A stretch of 64,000 nucleotides of DNA. Source: Paenibacillus_F chitinolyticus_A (GTDB taxonomy: Bacteria; Bacillota; Bacilli; Paenibacillales; NBRC-103111). Below the pieces are notes generated by a model. That model did not search any database. It was given only the letters and a program-made list of their open reading frames with translations, and was not told the DNA's origin. The stretch is taken from NCBI RefSeq assembly GCF_045038035.1, contig NZ_CP173427.1, positions 3,410,001 through 3,474,000 of the forward strand. Reading direction: 5' to 3'. Shown in pieces: positions 18,811 through 27,296 of this stretch. Position numbers and translations under genes: made by a program. The stretch's first letter is position 1; each line of letters starts with the position of its first letter.

Positions 18811-20451
18811 GTGATGAACGCATGGAAGATTACATACCAGGTAGCCCTGGCGGATTTTCTGGAAAGAACCCGGCGGTTCAGCTTTCTCGTTACGCTCGGT
18901 TTGACGATTCTTGCGGCTTATCTGTTCGTGCCTCCCTCGGATGCCGGATATGTGACGCTGTATTTCGAAGAATTCCGGGGGATCTATAACTCGGCCTGGG
19001 TGGGCGGAACAACAGCGGTCTCCACCTCCTTGTTTTTATCCTTTTTCGGCTTCTTTCTGGTCCGTAACGGCATCGAGCGCGACAAAAGGACCCGTGTGGG
19101 CCAGATCATCGAAGGCTCCTCGCTGAAAAAATCCCATTATCTGCTCGGAAAAGCTCTCAGCAATTTTCTGGTTTTGGCGGTGATTGCCGCCGTTGTCATT
19201 CCCGTCGCGATCTGTATGCAGTGGGTCCGGGGCGAGGACTATACGCTTCACGTAGGTGATTATCTGGCCCCGTATCTGTTTGTTGTGATTCCTGCCCTGG
19301 CGGTTGTTTCGGCAATGGCCGTCCTGTTCGAAACCCGTCCGGTGCTCAGAAGTCCGTTCGGCATCGTGCTTTATCTGCTTTTGTTTACCGGCGTTACGAT
19401 GTCCACGCTGTATTCGGGCATGGGGAACGACGTTATCACCAAGGCAATGCGTGAAAAGCTGATGCTCACTCATGCCGATTATGAAGGTACCTACGGGCAA
19501 GGAATTCTGTTCCTGGAAAGCCCGCTTAAACTATTCGTCTGGGACGGCATAAGCTGGACCTGGGACGTAGTGATCAAACAAGCGGCTCTGCTGCTTGTCG
19601 CGGTCCTGGTTTGCCTGCTGGCCTCCCGCCTATTTCGCGGATTCAAGGAGAGCCCGGTCGTCGTCCAAGGGCCCGGTGCCGGAACCGCCGCCGGTCAGGC
19701 CGTACCGGCCCGTTCCCGCAGCGGCAGAGCGCCGGAACCGGAGCAGGCGAAAGAAGCGCCGGCGGAACCCGCTGCGACAAGTCCCGCCCTTGCATCGGCA
19801 GCCGGGCTGACGCCTGTGCGGGTAAACAACCGGTTTCTGCCTCTCGTCGGAGCGGAGTTCCGGCTTCAGTTCGCCAGTTTTCCGCCAGGCTGGTACGTTG
19901 TGGCGGTGATTCTCGCTCTTCTGTGCCTGTTCCTTCCTTTTACGACGGCACTGAGATGGATTTGGCCGCTTGCCTGGATTTGGCCGATTTCACTCTGGTC
20001 TTCGATGGGCAATCGCGAATACCAGTACGGCACACTGTCCGTACTCGCTTCGTCACCCGGTTATGTCAGAAGACAGATCCCTGCCGTGTGGCTGTCCGGT
20101 TTCCTGGCCGTGCTTCTTACAGGGAGCGGGATGCTCATCCGTTTTATCGTAACGGGCGATGTGGTCCATCTGATTTACGCTGTCGCGGCCGCATTTTTCG
20201 TACCGAGCTTTGCTCTCGCTTTGGGCATATGGACGGAATCCAAACGTCCCTTTGAGCTTATTTACATGCTCCTGTGGTTCCTCGGCCCTTTCAACCAGCT
20301 GTTTTATGCGGATTTTATGGGCACCGCAGTCCCCGCCGGCTCCGCCAGCCATCTCACTTCCGCTTCTCTGCTTATTATTGCCGTTCTTTTGGCGGCATCG
20401 GTTCTGCTTGTTGTGGCGGCGTATTCAAAACGGAAATTAAAGGTTAAATAA
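18811..20451 (+). CDS. ABC-2 type transporter permease
   Basis: A 546-residue integral membrane protein with two sets of about six hydrophobic segments. The halves are joined by a hydrophilic Pro/Ala/Glu-rich linker around residues 290-335 (PAEPAATSPALAS), so it looks like two ABC-2 half-permeases fused into one chain. It partners the ATPase just upstream. AAGGAGG lies 7 to 10 bases before GTG 18811 and ATG 18814; either could be used. The substrate is unknown. It is adjacent to, but transcribed away from, a lipopeptide cluster, so a role in lipopeptide export or resistance is possible but unproved. Confidence 0.85.
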   Translation: MMNAWKITYQVALADFLERTRRFSFLVTLGLTILAAYLFVPPSDAGYVTLYFEEFRGIYNSAWVGGTTAVSTSLFLSFFGFFLVRNGIERDKRTRVGQIIEGSSLKKSHYLLGKALSNFLVLAVIAAVVIPVAICMQWVRGEDYTLHVGDYLAPYLFVVIPALAVVSAMAVLFETRPVLRSPFGIVLYLLLFTGVTMSTLYSGMGNDVITKAMREKLMLTHADYEGTYGQGILFLESPLKLFVWDGISWTWDVVIKQAALLLVAVLVCLLASRLFRGFKESPVVVQGPGAGTAAGQAVPARSRSGRAPEPEQAKEAPAEPAATSPALASAAGLTPVRVNNRFLPLVGAEFRLQFASFPPGWYVVAVILALLCLFLPFTTALRWIWPLAWIWPISLWSSMGNREYQYGTLSVLASSPGYVRRQIPAVWLSGFLAVLLTGSGMLIRFIVTGDVVHLIYAVAAAFFVPSFALALGIWTESKRPFELIYMLLWFLGPFNQLFYADFMGTAVPAGSASHLTSASLLIIAVLLAASVLLVVAAYSKRKLKVK

Positions 20452-20549
20452 AATTGTTAACCTCACCCATATTTTGAAGGGGTATCCTTTTGGAGGCCGT
20501 CTAAGGGGTTAAGAAAGTAAAAAGAGGCAAGTGAAGGAGGCGTTTGACA

Positions 20550-20789
20550 ATGGCTGCATATATTTTCCGGTTTTTAAAGCCGTTTGTTCTGCTGGGAGTC
20601 ATTCTTGGGGTCATCGTGTTTATTCTAAACGTGTTGGGGCTGGAAATTCCAATGGTCGTCGGAAATACGACATACCGCGGTACAGAGGCTGCCATCATGG
20701 AACTGATCGGCATTCCGGTCGCCCTCGTACTGTTGGGCACCATCATCGGGTCAATCGCTTATATGTCTAATAACAGTCAGAAATACTAA
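20550..20789 (+). CDS. small two-helix membrane protein
   Basis: A 79-residue protein with two strongly hydrophobic stretches (about residues 9-30 and 50-70) separated by a polar loop (VVGNTTYRGTEAA). The tail NNSQKY is polar. The ATG has GAAGGAGG nine bases upstream; the frame extends six bases further to a TTG that lacks a site. It follows the ABC permease after 98 bp and ends just before a strong terminator, so it probably belongs to the exporter transcript. I do not recognise the family. Confidence 0.75.
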   Translation: MAAYIFRFLKPFVLLGVILGVIVFILNVLGLEIPMVVGNTTYRGTEAAIMELIGIPVALVLLGTIIGSIAYMSNNSQKY

Positions 20790-20816
20790 ACATCCGCCGC
20801 TCAAAAATTACGGCAA

Positions 20817-20849
20817 ACAAAAAAGCCTGATCACCAGGCTTTTTTTGTT
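20817..20849. terminator. bidirectional intrinsic terminator
   Basis: Stem AAAAAAGCCTG / CAGGCTTTTTT around an ATCA loop, with A and T runs on both sides. It sits between the convergent small membrane protein gene and the hydrolase gene and can serve both. Confidence 0.9.
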
Positions 20850-20853
20850 TGTT

Positions 20854-22500
20854 TTATTTTAGAACCGACGCGCTGCCGTTGATCCAAGCCGCGATATCCG
20901 AGACAACCATATCCGGTACGTTCGCGGGAATCTTGTAATTCCCGATGCCGTTTTCCAATTTGCCTTCCGTAAACAAATGCGTCAGCTTCGGGTACGTTTT
21001 ATAGGTAACGGCCGCGTTCCCCGCGTATACTTCCTTCCAGCCATTCAGGCTCGCCAGCGGCACCTGGAAATCTTCTTCTCCCTGCAGCACCAGCATGGCT
21101 GCGCTGCGGAGTTTGGCTTCTTCGGCTGGTGAATAACTGCGGATATCATGCCACCAGTATGGATTCGGCGGCAGCTCGAAAGCGGCCGGAGGCGACTTGG
21201 GATCGAAAGAATCGGCCTTCACCAGCTTTAGCTGCTCGCGGTAATAGGCCAGCTGTTCTTTCGGAATCATCCAGCCGAGTTCTTCGTGCTCGTAAGAGTC
21301 GATCTCCGTGTAGCGGGGATCGGCTCCCGCCAGCACTATGGCTCCTTGGATGAGCGAATCCGTGTCCCTTGCCAGCAGCCGCGGTATCATCCAGCCGCCG
21401 CGGCTGTGGCCTGCCGCATAGATCCGGCCTGGATCGATGTCCGGATCTAAACGGACCGCCTTGACCGCCGCAAGTACCGGTTCCACAAACTCGTCCCCGA
21501 TCGTGTAATGACCGTTAAGCTGCGCGAAATGCTCCCGGGTCGTCTTGTCCATCCGGAGCGTCGCTACCTGGTGATTCGCCAGTCCGACGGCGAGATCCCG
21601 GAACGGTTTGTGGGCAAAAACCGTGCTGTCCCGGTCCAGTTCCCCGTCGCCCTGCAAGAGAATCACCAGCGGAAACGGGCCCGTTCCGGCCGGAACGGTC
21701 AAGGTGCCTTCTACGGCATGGCCGCCGGTTCCGATAACCATCCTGCGCTCACTATAAGCGCCGGGCTTATCGTACGAAGGCGCCTTATACCCTGCGAAAG
21801 ACATCCCCGCATAAAAATCGTCCACATAACCGTCCTTGTCGAACCGGATCTCCAGATCGAAATTCATCTGCGGGCTTTCTGAGGTGAGGATGACAGTCCG
21901 GTGGACTGCATTGTTTTCGATCCGCTCTTGGGTGATCGGAAGCTGTGCAAGCTGTTTAACCAGCTGGACCGTTCCTTCCGGAAGTCCGGCTTCCTGGAAT
22001 GCACCGTTCGTTAGGGCGTCTGTGCCCGCACGGTTGTTTTTTTGAAGCTGCGTTACAAAGGCTCGGGCTCTTGCAGCGAGATCGCGGGTCGCGATCTCCA
22101 GCTTTCCGCCGCTCCAAGCCGCTTCAATGCCGAAGGCTTTAACGGCTGTTTCCCGCTTAATATAAGCGGTGCTGTCAAACAGAACCACTTCATCCGGCGC
22201 TAAAGGTATGCCTTCCAGGTCGGCCGCAGGCATACCGGGCTTGGCAAGAACGAAGCTAAGAACATGCTTGTCTTTGGCTGCCGTTACGGTCCGTTTGGCT
22301 TCGTTCCATTCAACGGGAATGCCTACCCATTCGCAAAGTGCGCGAAGCGGCAAGTAGTCTTCTCCGGCAGCCGAAACCTGCGAAGCGAGTGTCTGCGTGA
22401 TTTTCCCGTCCTGGGATGCCACGGCGGCTGCAGGTATGCAGCTGCCGATAATGGCCGCTGACAAGAAGACAGTAAGCATACGCGGTGGTTGTGTTTTCAT
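20854..22500 (-). CDS. secreted alpha/beta hydrolase with copper amine oxidase-like N-terminal domain
   Basis: 548 residues. A signal peptide (MLTVFLSAAIIGSCIPAAAVAS) leads into a copper amine oxidase N-terminal type stalk domain at about 30-135 (LPLRALCEWVGIPVEWNEAKRTV), typical of Paenibacillus exported proteins. A middle domain (140-245) resembles the small DUF3887-type fold. An alpha/beta hydrolase follows with nucleophile motif GHSRGG (about 367-372), acidic residue in GEEDFQVP and histidine in KLTHLF. It likely hydrolyses an ester or peptide outside the cell; the substrate is unknown. It is a single-gene unit with the shared terminator immediately downstream. Confidence 0.85.
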   Translation of the reverse strand: MKTQPPRMLTVFLSAAIIGSCIPAAAVASQDGKITQTLASQVSAAGEDYLPLRALCEWVGIPVEWNEAKRTVTAAKDKHVLSFVLAKPGMPAADLEGIPLAPDEVVLFDSTAYIKRETAVKAFGIEAAWSGGKLEIATRDLAARARAFVTQLQKNNRAGTDALTNGAFQEAGLPEGTVQLVKQLAQLPITQERIENNAVHRTVILTSESPQMNFDLEIRFDKDGYVDDFYAGMSFAGYKAPSYDKPGAYSERRMVIGTGGHAVEGTLTVPAGTGPFPLVILLQGDGELDRDSTVFAHKPFRDLAVGLANHQVATLRMDKTTREHFAQLNGHYTIGDEFVEPVLAAVKAVRLDPDIDPGRIYAAGHSRGGWMIPRLLARDTDSLIQGAIVLAGADPRYTEIDSYEHEELGWMIPKEQLAYYREQLKLVKADSFDPKSPPAAFELPPNPYWWHDIRSYSPAEEAKLRSAAMLVLQGEEDFQVPLASLNGWKEVYAGNAAVTYKTYPKLTHLFTEGKLENGIGNYKIPANVPDMVVSDIAAWINGSASVLK

Positions 22501-22595
22501 CGGTGGCTGTACCCCTTTACTGGTATCGTGTTGCTTTCAGCGTAACGGATTCCAGAGGTAGGTCCCATCGATTTCCATGACAAAATACAGGGAAA

Positions 22596-22617
22596 CAGCT
22601 TACAAAATTGTAAGCTG
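22596..22617. repeat. 22-bp perfect palindrome
   Basis: Arms CAGCTTACAA and TTGTAAGCTG with an AA centre. It lies 35 bp after the stop of the GNAT gene and about 95 bp upstream of the hydrolase gene, so it could be a repressor operator for the hydrolase or a weak terminator for GNAT. Only a short T-rich run follows on the minus strand. Confidence 0.6.
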
Positions 22618-22651
22618 CCCTTGTTGGTCTTCAAACAGGCTCCGAGACGTT

Positions 22652-23629
22652 TTAATCGAAAATTTTAAACATGCGGTAATACCCCGGGACAGGCACATAA
22701 CCGAGCTTCCGGTTAATGGCCAGCATCGGCGCATTCTGAGAGTCGTTGTTCGTCCGGATATAGCCGTAGTCCCGCTCTTTTGCCAAAGAAATAGACGCGC
22801 GTTTGAGTGCGAGAGCGATGCCTTTTCCTCTGTAGTCCCCGTCCACACACGTATAGAGATTATAAACGCTGTTGGTTTCCTTCATTTCATACAACTCGGC
22901 GGCCCCGACAGGTTTGTCCCCGTCCAAAGCGAGCAGAAACAGCGACGGATCAAAGCTTTCCCGTTCCAGGGTTTCTTTGCGCCACTGGCTGTACCACTTA
23001 AATTCCCCCTCGGAGCCGGGAATGTCGGGGTAGGTTTTCCGGTAAAGCTCATAGACCCGCTTCTCCATCTCCTCCCCCTGTACTTGTGCCAGCGTGGTCA
23101 GCCTGATCCCTTCCGGCGCGTCTGCCGGTCCGCCATCTGCCTCAGGCGCCAGCCCGTTCAACTCGATGAGGGATTCAAACTGGTGACGGTCCCTCTCAAA
23201 ACCGCGTCCGGACGCGAAAGCTTGAGAATCCGAATCGTCGTCGCGGACTTCGCCTACGATTTTATCGGCGCCGTTTTCGTCCGCATAGGCTGCAAGCTTC
23301 GCGTAAATTTCGCGTCCTATGCCGTTTTTCCGTTCCCGGGGATCGACGAGGACCTTTTGGTACAACGTACCCGGAGCCGTCCAGGGAGCCCGCCAGGAGC
23401 AGCCGTAGCCGATAATTTTGCCCGACTCGTCTACGGCCACAAGACGCTGGCGGTCATGGCCGGTCAGCCTGCCGTTCTCATCGCGTGTCAAAGCGCCCTT
23501 CTGTGGAATCGCGGCATCCTCTTCTCGCATGCGCTCTACCGTAATCGGCTCCGAATAGAAGGTACTAAGTAAAACGGCCGTCCCTTCGTAGTCTTCGGGT
23601 ATACGCATGTTTCGGATCGTAATAACCAT
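22652..23629 (-). CDS. GNAT family N-acetyltransferase (tandem GNAT)
   Basis: 325 residues with two acetyltransferase-like halves. The N-terminal half has the acetyl-CoA pyrophosphate-binding region VDPRERKNGIGREIYAK (about 95-111); the C-terminal half has VDGDYRGKGIALALKRASI (about 265-283) followed by NRKLGYVPVPGYYRMF. Tandem GNAT enzymes acetylate small molecules or proteins; the substrate cannot be read here. The frame extends to ATG 23659, but ATG 23629 has AAGGAG seven bases upstream and begins with the family-like MVITIRNMRIPEDYEG. It appears to be monocistronic. Confidence 0.85.
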   Translation of the reverse strand: MVITIRNMRIPEDYEGTAVLLSTFYSEPITVERMREEDAAIPQKGALTRDENGRLTGHDRQRLVAVDESGKIIGYGCSWRAPWTAPGTLYQKVLVDPRERKNGIGREIYAKLAAYADENGADKIVGEVRDDDSDSQAFASGRGFERDRHQFESLIELNGLAPEADGGPADAPEGIRLTTLAQVQGEEMEKRVYELYRKTYPDIPGSEGEFKWYSQWRKETLERESFDPSLFLLALDGDKPVGAAELYEMKETNSVYNLYTCVDGDYRGKGIALALKRASISLAKERDYGYIRTNNDSQNAPMLAINRKLGYVPVPGYYRMFKIFD

Positions 23630-23734
23630 TCCATTTCTCCTTAATGACTGTTTTCCCAAATCATACCACGAGGCCGCCCAAAAAACGGGTGAAATTGATT
23701 TTACATAAAGTTTACTTGGATGGAGGATTTCATA

Positions 23735-23768
23735 AAAAAAGCCTCTCTTCCGGATGAAGAGAGACTTT
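23735..23768 (-). terminator. intrinsic terminator of the SDR gene
   Basis: Stem CTCTCTTC / GAAGAGAG with a CGGAT loop, followed on the minus strand by GCTTTTTTT. It lies about 35 bp beyond the SDR stop codon. Confidence 0.85.
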
Positions 23769-23797
23769 TGCCTGATGGTAGGGAAGATAAATTTTTT

Positions 23798-24550
23798 TTA
23801 TTTAAACGATGCGTACCCTTGGTCGACCATGACTACGCTGCCGTTAATGGCATCCGCTTCTTCCAGCGAAAGCAGATAGACGGAGTTTGCCACCGTTTCC
23901 GGCTTCGTCAGCTCGCCGCCCATCACTTTGGCTTTCATGCTTTCGAGCATGCCGTTATCTTTGAAGCCTTGGATGATCGGTGTATCCACCGCGCCCGGTG
24001 CTATCGCAATGACACGGATGCCGTGAGGAGCAAGCTCCAATGCCGCCGATTTCGACATCATGATAACGGCGCCTTTGGTCGCATGGTAGGCGAAAGTTCC
24101 GGGAGAAGCAAGGAAGCCGAAGACCGATGCGGTATTGATGATCACACCTTTAATGCCAAGTTCTCTCATTTTGTTGCCTGCCGCCATAATACCGTATGCG
24201 ACCCCGTGCTGATTGACCGCGATCGTTTTGTGATACAGATCCATATTTTGAGTCAAAACAGGTCCGGCACCGCCGATTCCCGCATTGTTGAACATCACGT
24301 CGATACGGCCGTACTTGGCAACCGCTTCGTCTACGAGAGCTTGCACGCTTTCTTGACTGGAAACGTCGACTTTGACGAAGACCGCCTCTCCGCCTTCTTT
24401 TTTTATGTGCTCGACGGTTTCCATACCGCCCGCTTCATTGAAGTCCGCCACGACGACACGGTCGCCTTTGCGGGCGAATTTTAAACAAGCTTGACGGCCG
24501 ATACCGCTTGCGCCGCCTGTAATTACTGCTACACGTTGAGTGGTTGTCAT
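23798..24550 (-). CDS. short-chain dehydrogenase/reductase (SDR)
   Basis: A 250-residue classical SDR with the NAD(P)-binding motif TGGASGIG (about 10-17), structural NNAG (about 88-91), catalytic Ser in NTASVFG, YHATK (Tyr and Lys about 154/158) and PGAVDTP. An aspartate after the second strand (VVVADFN) suggests NAD rather than NADP. The frame continues upstream to 24640, but ATG 24550 (GGAGG eleven bases upstream) starts directly at the conserved core. It is divergent from a LysR gene, the usual arrangement for a regulated target. The substrate is unknown. Confidence 0.9.
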   Translation of the reverse strand: MTTTQRVAVITGGASGIGRQACLKFARKGDRVVVADFNEAGGMETVEHIKKEGGEAVFVKVDVSSQESVQALVDEAVAKYGRIDVMFNNAGIGGAGPVLTQNMDLYHKTIAVNQHGVAYGIMAAGNKMRELGIKGVIINTASVFGFLASPGTFAYHATKGAVIMMSKSAALELAPHGIRVIAIAPGAVDTPIIQGFKDNGMLESMKAKVMGGELTKPETVANSVYLLSLEEADAINGSVVMVDQGYASFK

Positions 24551-24666
24551 AAAAGTTTCCGCCTCCAAAAAAATCTCGACTGGTATATCTGTCGGTGGTG
24601 TGCGCTTTGTCACACGTTGACCTTGATTAGATCGTATCATATACTCAAGATTAATTATATTTCACA

Positions 24667-24695
24667 TTAGTTAACTAACCTTAACTTAAAGTTAA
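24667..24695. promoter_or_regulatory. two inverted repeats in the SDR/LysR divergent promoter
   Basis: TTAGTTAACTAA (24667-24678) is a perfect 12-bp palindrome. TTAACTTAAAGTTAA (24681-24695) is a 7-1-7 palindrome ending 19 bp before the LysR start codon. They are good candidates for LysR operator sites controlling both genes. Confidence 0.55.
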
Positions 24696-24713
24696 TATCA
24701 AGGAGACGTCGGA

Positions 24714-25610
24714 ATGAATCTGGAACAGCTGGAATTCATCGTAGAGGTAGCCCGGGCGGGAACGTTGACTCAGGCCGCGCACAATAAACATATGACGGTA
24801 GCGGGAATCAGCCGCTCGATATCTTTCTTGGAGAAAGAACTCGGCGTACGCATCTTCAACCGGTCCCGTACGGGAGCCGTTCCGACGCCGGAAGGGCAAA
24901 TGATTCTCGGCAAAGCGGCGGTAATTCTAAGCGGGGTCCATCAGCTGCAAGCGGAGGCGACCAGCTACGGAAAGCTGCAAAACGCGAGGCTCCGGGTGGC
25001 TACGATTCCTGGCCCCGTCTCTCTGCTCGTCGACACGCTGACGGAACTCAAAAAAGATTTTCCCGGCATCCGGCTGGAAATGATCGAGAAGGGCACCAAA
25101 GAAATTATCGAGGATGTGCGCCATAACCGGGTCGATATCGGGTTTATTTTGTTCCCGGATACGATTCTGGAAAAAAACGCATGTTTACATGCCGAACCGC
25201 TTGTCGAAGGGCGCATGGTCGTCGGCGTGAGCCGGCATTCCGCCTTGGCGTCGGCAAAATCGCTCTCGCTGAACCAGTTGGCCGATCATCAGCTTGTCCT
25301 TTACCATGACGAGTATATTGCCCGGTTTATCGCCACGCTCGGCGATTCCGTGAATGTGCTGTTCACGAGCAACAATATCGACGCGATCATGAAAGCGGTC
25401 CGGGAAGGAATCGCCGTCACTCTCGGAACGGATTACACGTTTTACGGGAACCCGGATTACGAAAACGGCGATATTGTGATGGTGAACGCGGAGCTTCCGG
25501 GCGAGCGGCCCTCGTACCTTTGGTGCGTCCATCCCAAAGAACAGCCCTACTCCCAAGCCGCCCATCTGTTCGTCAACCGGCTCAAAATGCAGCTTAAAAG
25601 GCGGCGGTAG
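24714..25610 (+). CDS. LysR family transcriptional regulator
   Basis: 298 residues. An N-terminal winged helix-turn-helix (MNLEQLEFIVEVARAGTLTQ at 1-20, then AAHNKHMTVAGISRSISFLE) is followed by an effector-binding domain of the periplasmic-binding type (about 90-295: RLRVATIPGPVSLLV). The ATG has AAGGAG upstream. It is divergently transcribed from the SDR gene, with two palindromes in the 163-bp gap, so it most likely controls that gene and itself. The inducer is unknown. Confidence 0.92.
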   Translation: MNLEQLEFIVEVARAGTLTQAAHNKHMTVAGISRSISFLEKELGVRIFNRSRTGAVPTPEGQMILGKAAVILSGVHQLQAEATSYGKLQNARLRVATIPGPVSLLVDTLTELKKDFPGIRLEMIEKGTKEIIEDVRHNRVDIGFILFPDTILEKNACLHAEPLVEGRMVVGVSRHSALASAKSLSLNQLADHQLVLYHDEYIARFIATLGDSVNVLFTSNNIDAIMKAVREGIAVTLGTDYTFYGNPDYENGDIVMVNAELPGERPSYLWCVHPKEQPYSQAAHLFVNRLKMQLKRRR

Positions 25611-25698
25611 TATTTCGTATGTTAAGAGACTTCCTGTTTCAGTATGACCATTCGCAACGAGAATCTTTCTCGAGGGAGCACCGACTATTCCGAGCAAA

Positions 25699-25728
25699 AA
25701 AGACCTATGTCCTTGGACATAGGTCTTT
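25699..25728. terminator. bidirectional intrinsic terminator
   Basis: Perfect 14-bp stem AAAGACCTATGTCC / GGACATAGGTCTTT with a TT loop, between the convergent LysR and MFS genes. Confidence 0.92.
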
Positions 25729-25745
25729 CGGTTTACTACGGGTTG

Positions 25746-26987
25746 CTATCGTCTGCGAAGAACGCGTCCGAACACGAACAGGATGGGCAGCAGCAAGACC
25801 GCGGCGGTCGTAAGCGACGCCCGGACGGACAGCCGGTTGCCGATCCAGCCTACGAACGGACCGCCCGCGGTCTGGCCGAGCGCATCGGATTGGCTCATCA
25901 TGGAGAGCACCGTCGCCCTCGCCCGGCTCTCGATGTTGAGATTGAGCCAAGTCTCGAAAAGCGGAGCGCTCACCGTTCCGATAACCCCTACGGCGAGCAG
26001 AGACACCAGTGCCCAGCCGAAATTCGGCGAGAAGGCGAAAGATAAAACGGCTGCGATCCGCAGTGCCGTCAGCACGAACATGCTTTTGAATACGACACGC
26101 TCATCCGTCGTATTCAGCCGCTTCTCGGCGATCCACATCGCGAGCATGCTCAGCAGGATCGTCAGGACGGAGATGAGACCGAACCAGAGGGCAGCGGATA
26201 AGGGCAGGTTGGCCGGGAACGTAATCTCTTTCAAGAGATGCGCTTCCCACAGCCGGTCGTAGCCTTCGGATGCCGCGCCGCTGAATACGGTCACCGCCAG
26301 CATCATCAGCAGGACGGGCCGGGAGGAAATCTCTCTGGCCCCTGCGAGCCAGGTAGACTTAAGTTCCGTCCACGGCCCGCTTCCCGGCGGCCGCTCCTGG
26401 CGGACGAACGTGGTCTCCTTCATGTGAAGGAGGAGGTATACACCCAGTGCCGCATATAAGACGCCGCCTGCCAGAAACGGCAAGTTCGTAGCCAGCGTAG
26501 AAAGTCCCACGCTGATTCCGATTCCGAACAAAGCCGCGGTCAGCGTCCACCTTTTCGCACGCATAAAGACCGGGCCCGCATGTTCTTCACCGACTTCGTC
26601 TACGAACCAGGCGGTATCCGCGCCGCTGAGGAACGTTTCTCCGAATCCGCGGATAGCCTCGGATATAAGCACCCAGACGAACAACGAGATAACGGGTACG
26701 GCAGCACCCGCCGCTATTACGCTGCCTTCGAGCAAAAAACTGCCGCTCATCACGAACATTCCGAGAATGACCGATTTTCTGCGGCCGTACGTATCGGCCA
26801 CGACACCGGTAATTCCTTCGAACAGGAGCACGGTCAGTTCCAATACGGTTCCGACAAGCAGAAGCTGCAGCGGTGTCAGCCCCAGCGTCTGGATAAAATA
26901 CACCGCATACGTCGTAAACATGACACTGTTGGCCAGCGCAAGGCCGAATTTTAATCTTAAATAAACTTGTGACGCGTGAACATTCAT
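25746..26987 (-). CDS. MFS efflux transporter
   Basis: A 413-residue major facilitator protein with about 12 hydrophobic segments. The cytoplasmic loop 2-3 signature GVVADTYGRRKS is at about residues 61-72, and a second-half counterpart (GWIGNRLSVR) lies near the C-terminus. The family mostly exports drugs in Bacillales. The start ATG has an AAAGGCGG ribosome binding site that is partly buried in a hairpin, and a 24-codon leader ORF with a strong site lies 71 bp upstream. This suggests inducible expression by a translation-dependent switch, as for several antibiotic resistance genes. The substrate cannot be deduced. Confidence 0.9.
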   Translation of the reverse strand: MNVHASQVYLRLKFGLALANSVMFTTYAVYFIQTLGLTPLQLLLVGTVLELTVLLFEGITGVVADTYGRRKSVILGMFVMSGSFLLEGSVIAAGAAVPVISLFVWVLISEAIRGFGETFLSGADTAWFVDEVGEEHAGPVFMRAKRWTLTAALFGIGISVGLSTLATNLPFLAGGVLYAALGVYLLLHMKETTFVRQERPPGSGPWTELKSTWLAGAREISSRPVLLMMLAVTVFSGAASEGYDRLWEAHLLKEITFPANLPLSAALWFGLISVLTILLSMLAMWIAEKRLNTTDERVVFKSMFVLTALRIAAVLSFAFSPNFGWALVSLLAVGVIGTVSAPLFETWLNLNIESRARATVLSMMSQSDALGQTAGGPFVGWIGNRLSVRASLTTAAVLLLPILFVFGRVLRRR

Positions 26988-26993
26988 GAATCG

Positions 26994-27076
26994 GTCCGCC
27001 TTTCAGGCAGACGGCACGCCACGTTTTTGTGTATGGACTTATCCGCTCATAGTCAAGCTTACCGTACGTGCCGTCT
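26994..27076 (-). promoter_or_regulatory. putative translational attenuator with two alternative stems
   Basis: Reading the minus-strand RNA: segment A (27076-27067, AGACGGCACG, inside the leader ORF) is perfectly complementary over 10 bases to segment B (27018-27009, CGTGCCGTCT). Part of B (27012-27006, GTCTGCC) can instead pair with segment C (27000-26994, GGCGGAC), which overlaps the ribosome binding site of the MFS gene; the loop is TGAAA. The two pairings exclude each other: A:B frees the site, B:C hides it. Pairing is read directly from sequence; the regulatory meaning is inferred by analogy with ermC/cat/tetL leaders. Confidence 0.6.
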
Positions 27077-27133
27077 TCCCCACATTTGGTTTGTACTTTT
27101 CTGCGCGAGCTTTTCATTTGAGCTTTGCTGCAT
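27059..27133 (-). CDS. leader peptide of the MFS transporter gene (24 aa)
   Basis: A short ORF starting MQQSSNEKLAQK and ending WGRRHVR, with a near-perfect ribosome binding site (AGGAGGTG, eight bases from the ATG). It lies just downstream of a TATAAT -10 box and 71 bp before the MFS start. Its last codons form one arm of an alternative RNA stem, so ribosome position on this ORF would decide whether the MFS ribosome binding site is exposed. The peptide itself resembles no protein I know, and its function is probably in cis. Confidence 0.6.
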   Translation of the reverse strand: MQQSSNEKLAQKSTNQMWGRRHVR

Positions 27134-27163
27134 GAACGACACCTCCTGAATAGATTGCTTTCC

Positions 27164-27169
27164 ATTATA
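27164..27169 (-). promoter_or_regulatory. -10 box upstream of the MFS leader
   Basis: TATAAT on the minus strand, about 30 bases before the leader-peptide start codon. No convincing -35 element is visible (TTACTT at a 16-bp spacing is the best), so the promoter may be weak or activated. Confidence 0.5.
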
Positions 27170-27211
27170 AACGGCCACTGCCAAAAAGTAAGGTTAAAGT
27201 TTGACTATAAT

Positions 27212-27247
27212 TGAAAAAGCCCGCCGGGATTTCGGCGGACTTTTTCC
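27212..27247 (-). terminator. intrinsic terminator of the KGG-repeat gene
   Basis: Stem CCGCCG / CGGCGG extended by G-C pairs around a GATTT loop, flanked by A and T runs on both sides. It lies about 50 bp after the KGG gene stop. Confidence 0.85.
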
Positions 27248-27296
27248 AAAGGTTATATGATAGGGAACTTTACATGTCCGGTGATCTAACTTATGA

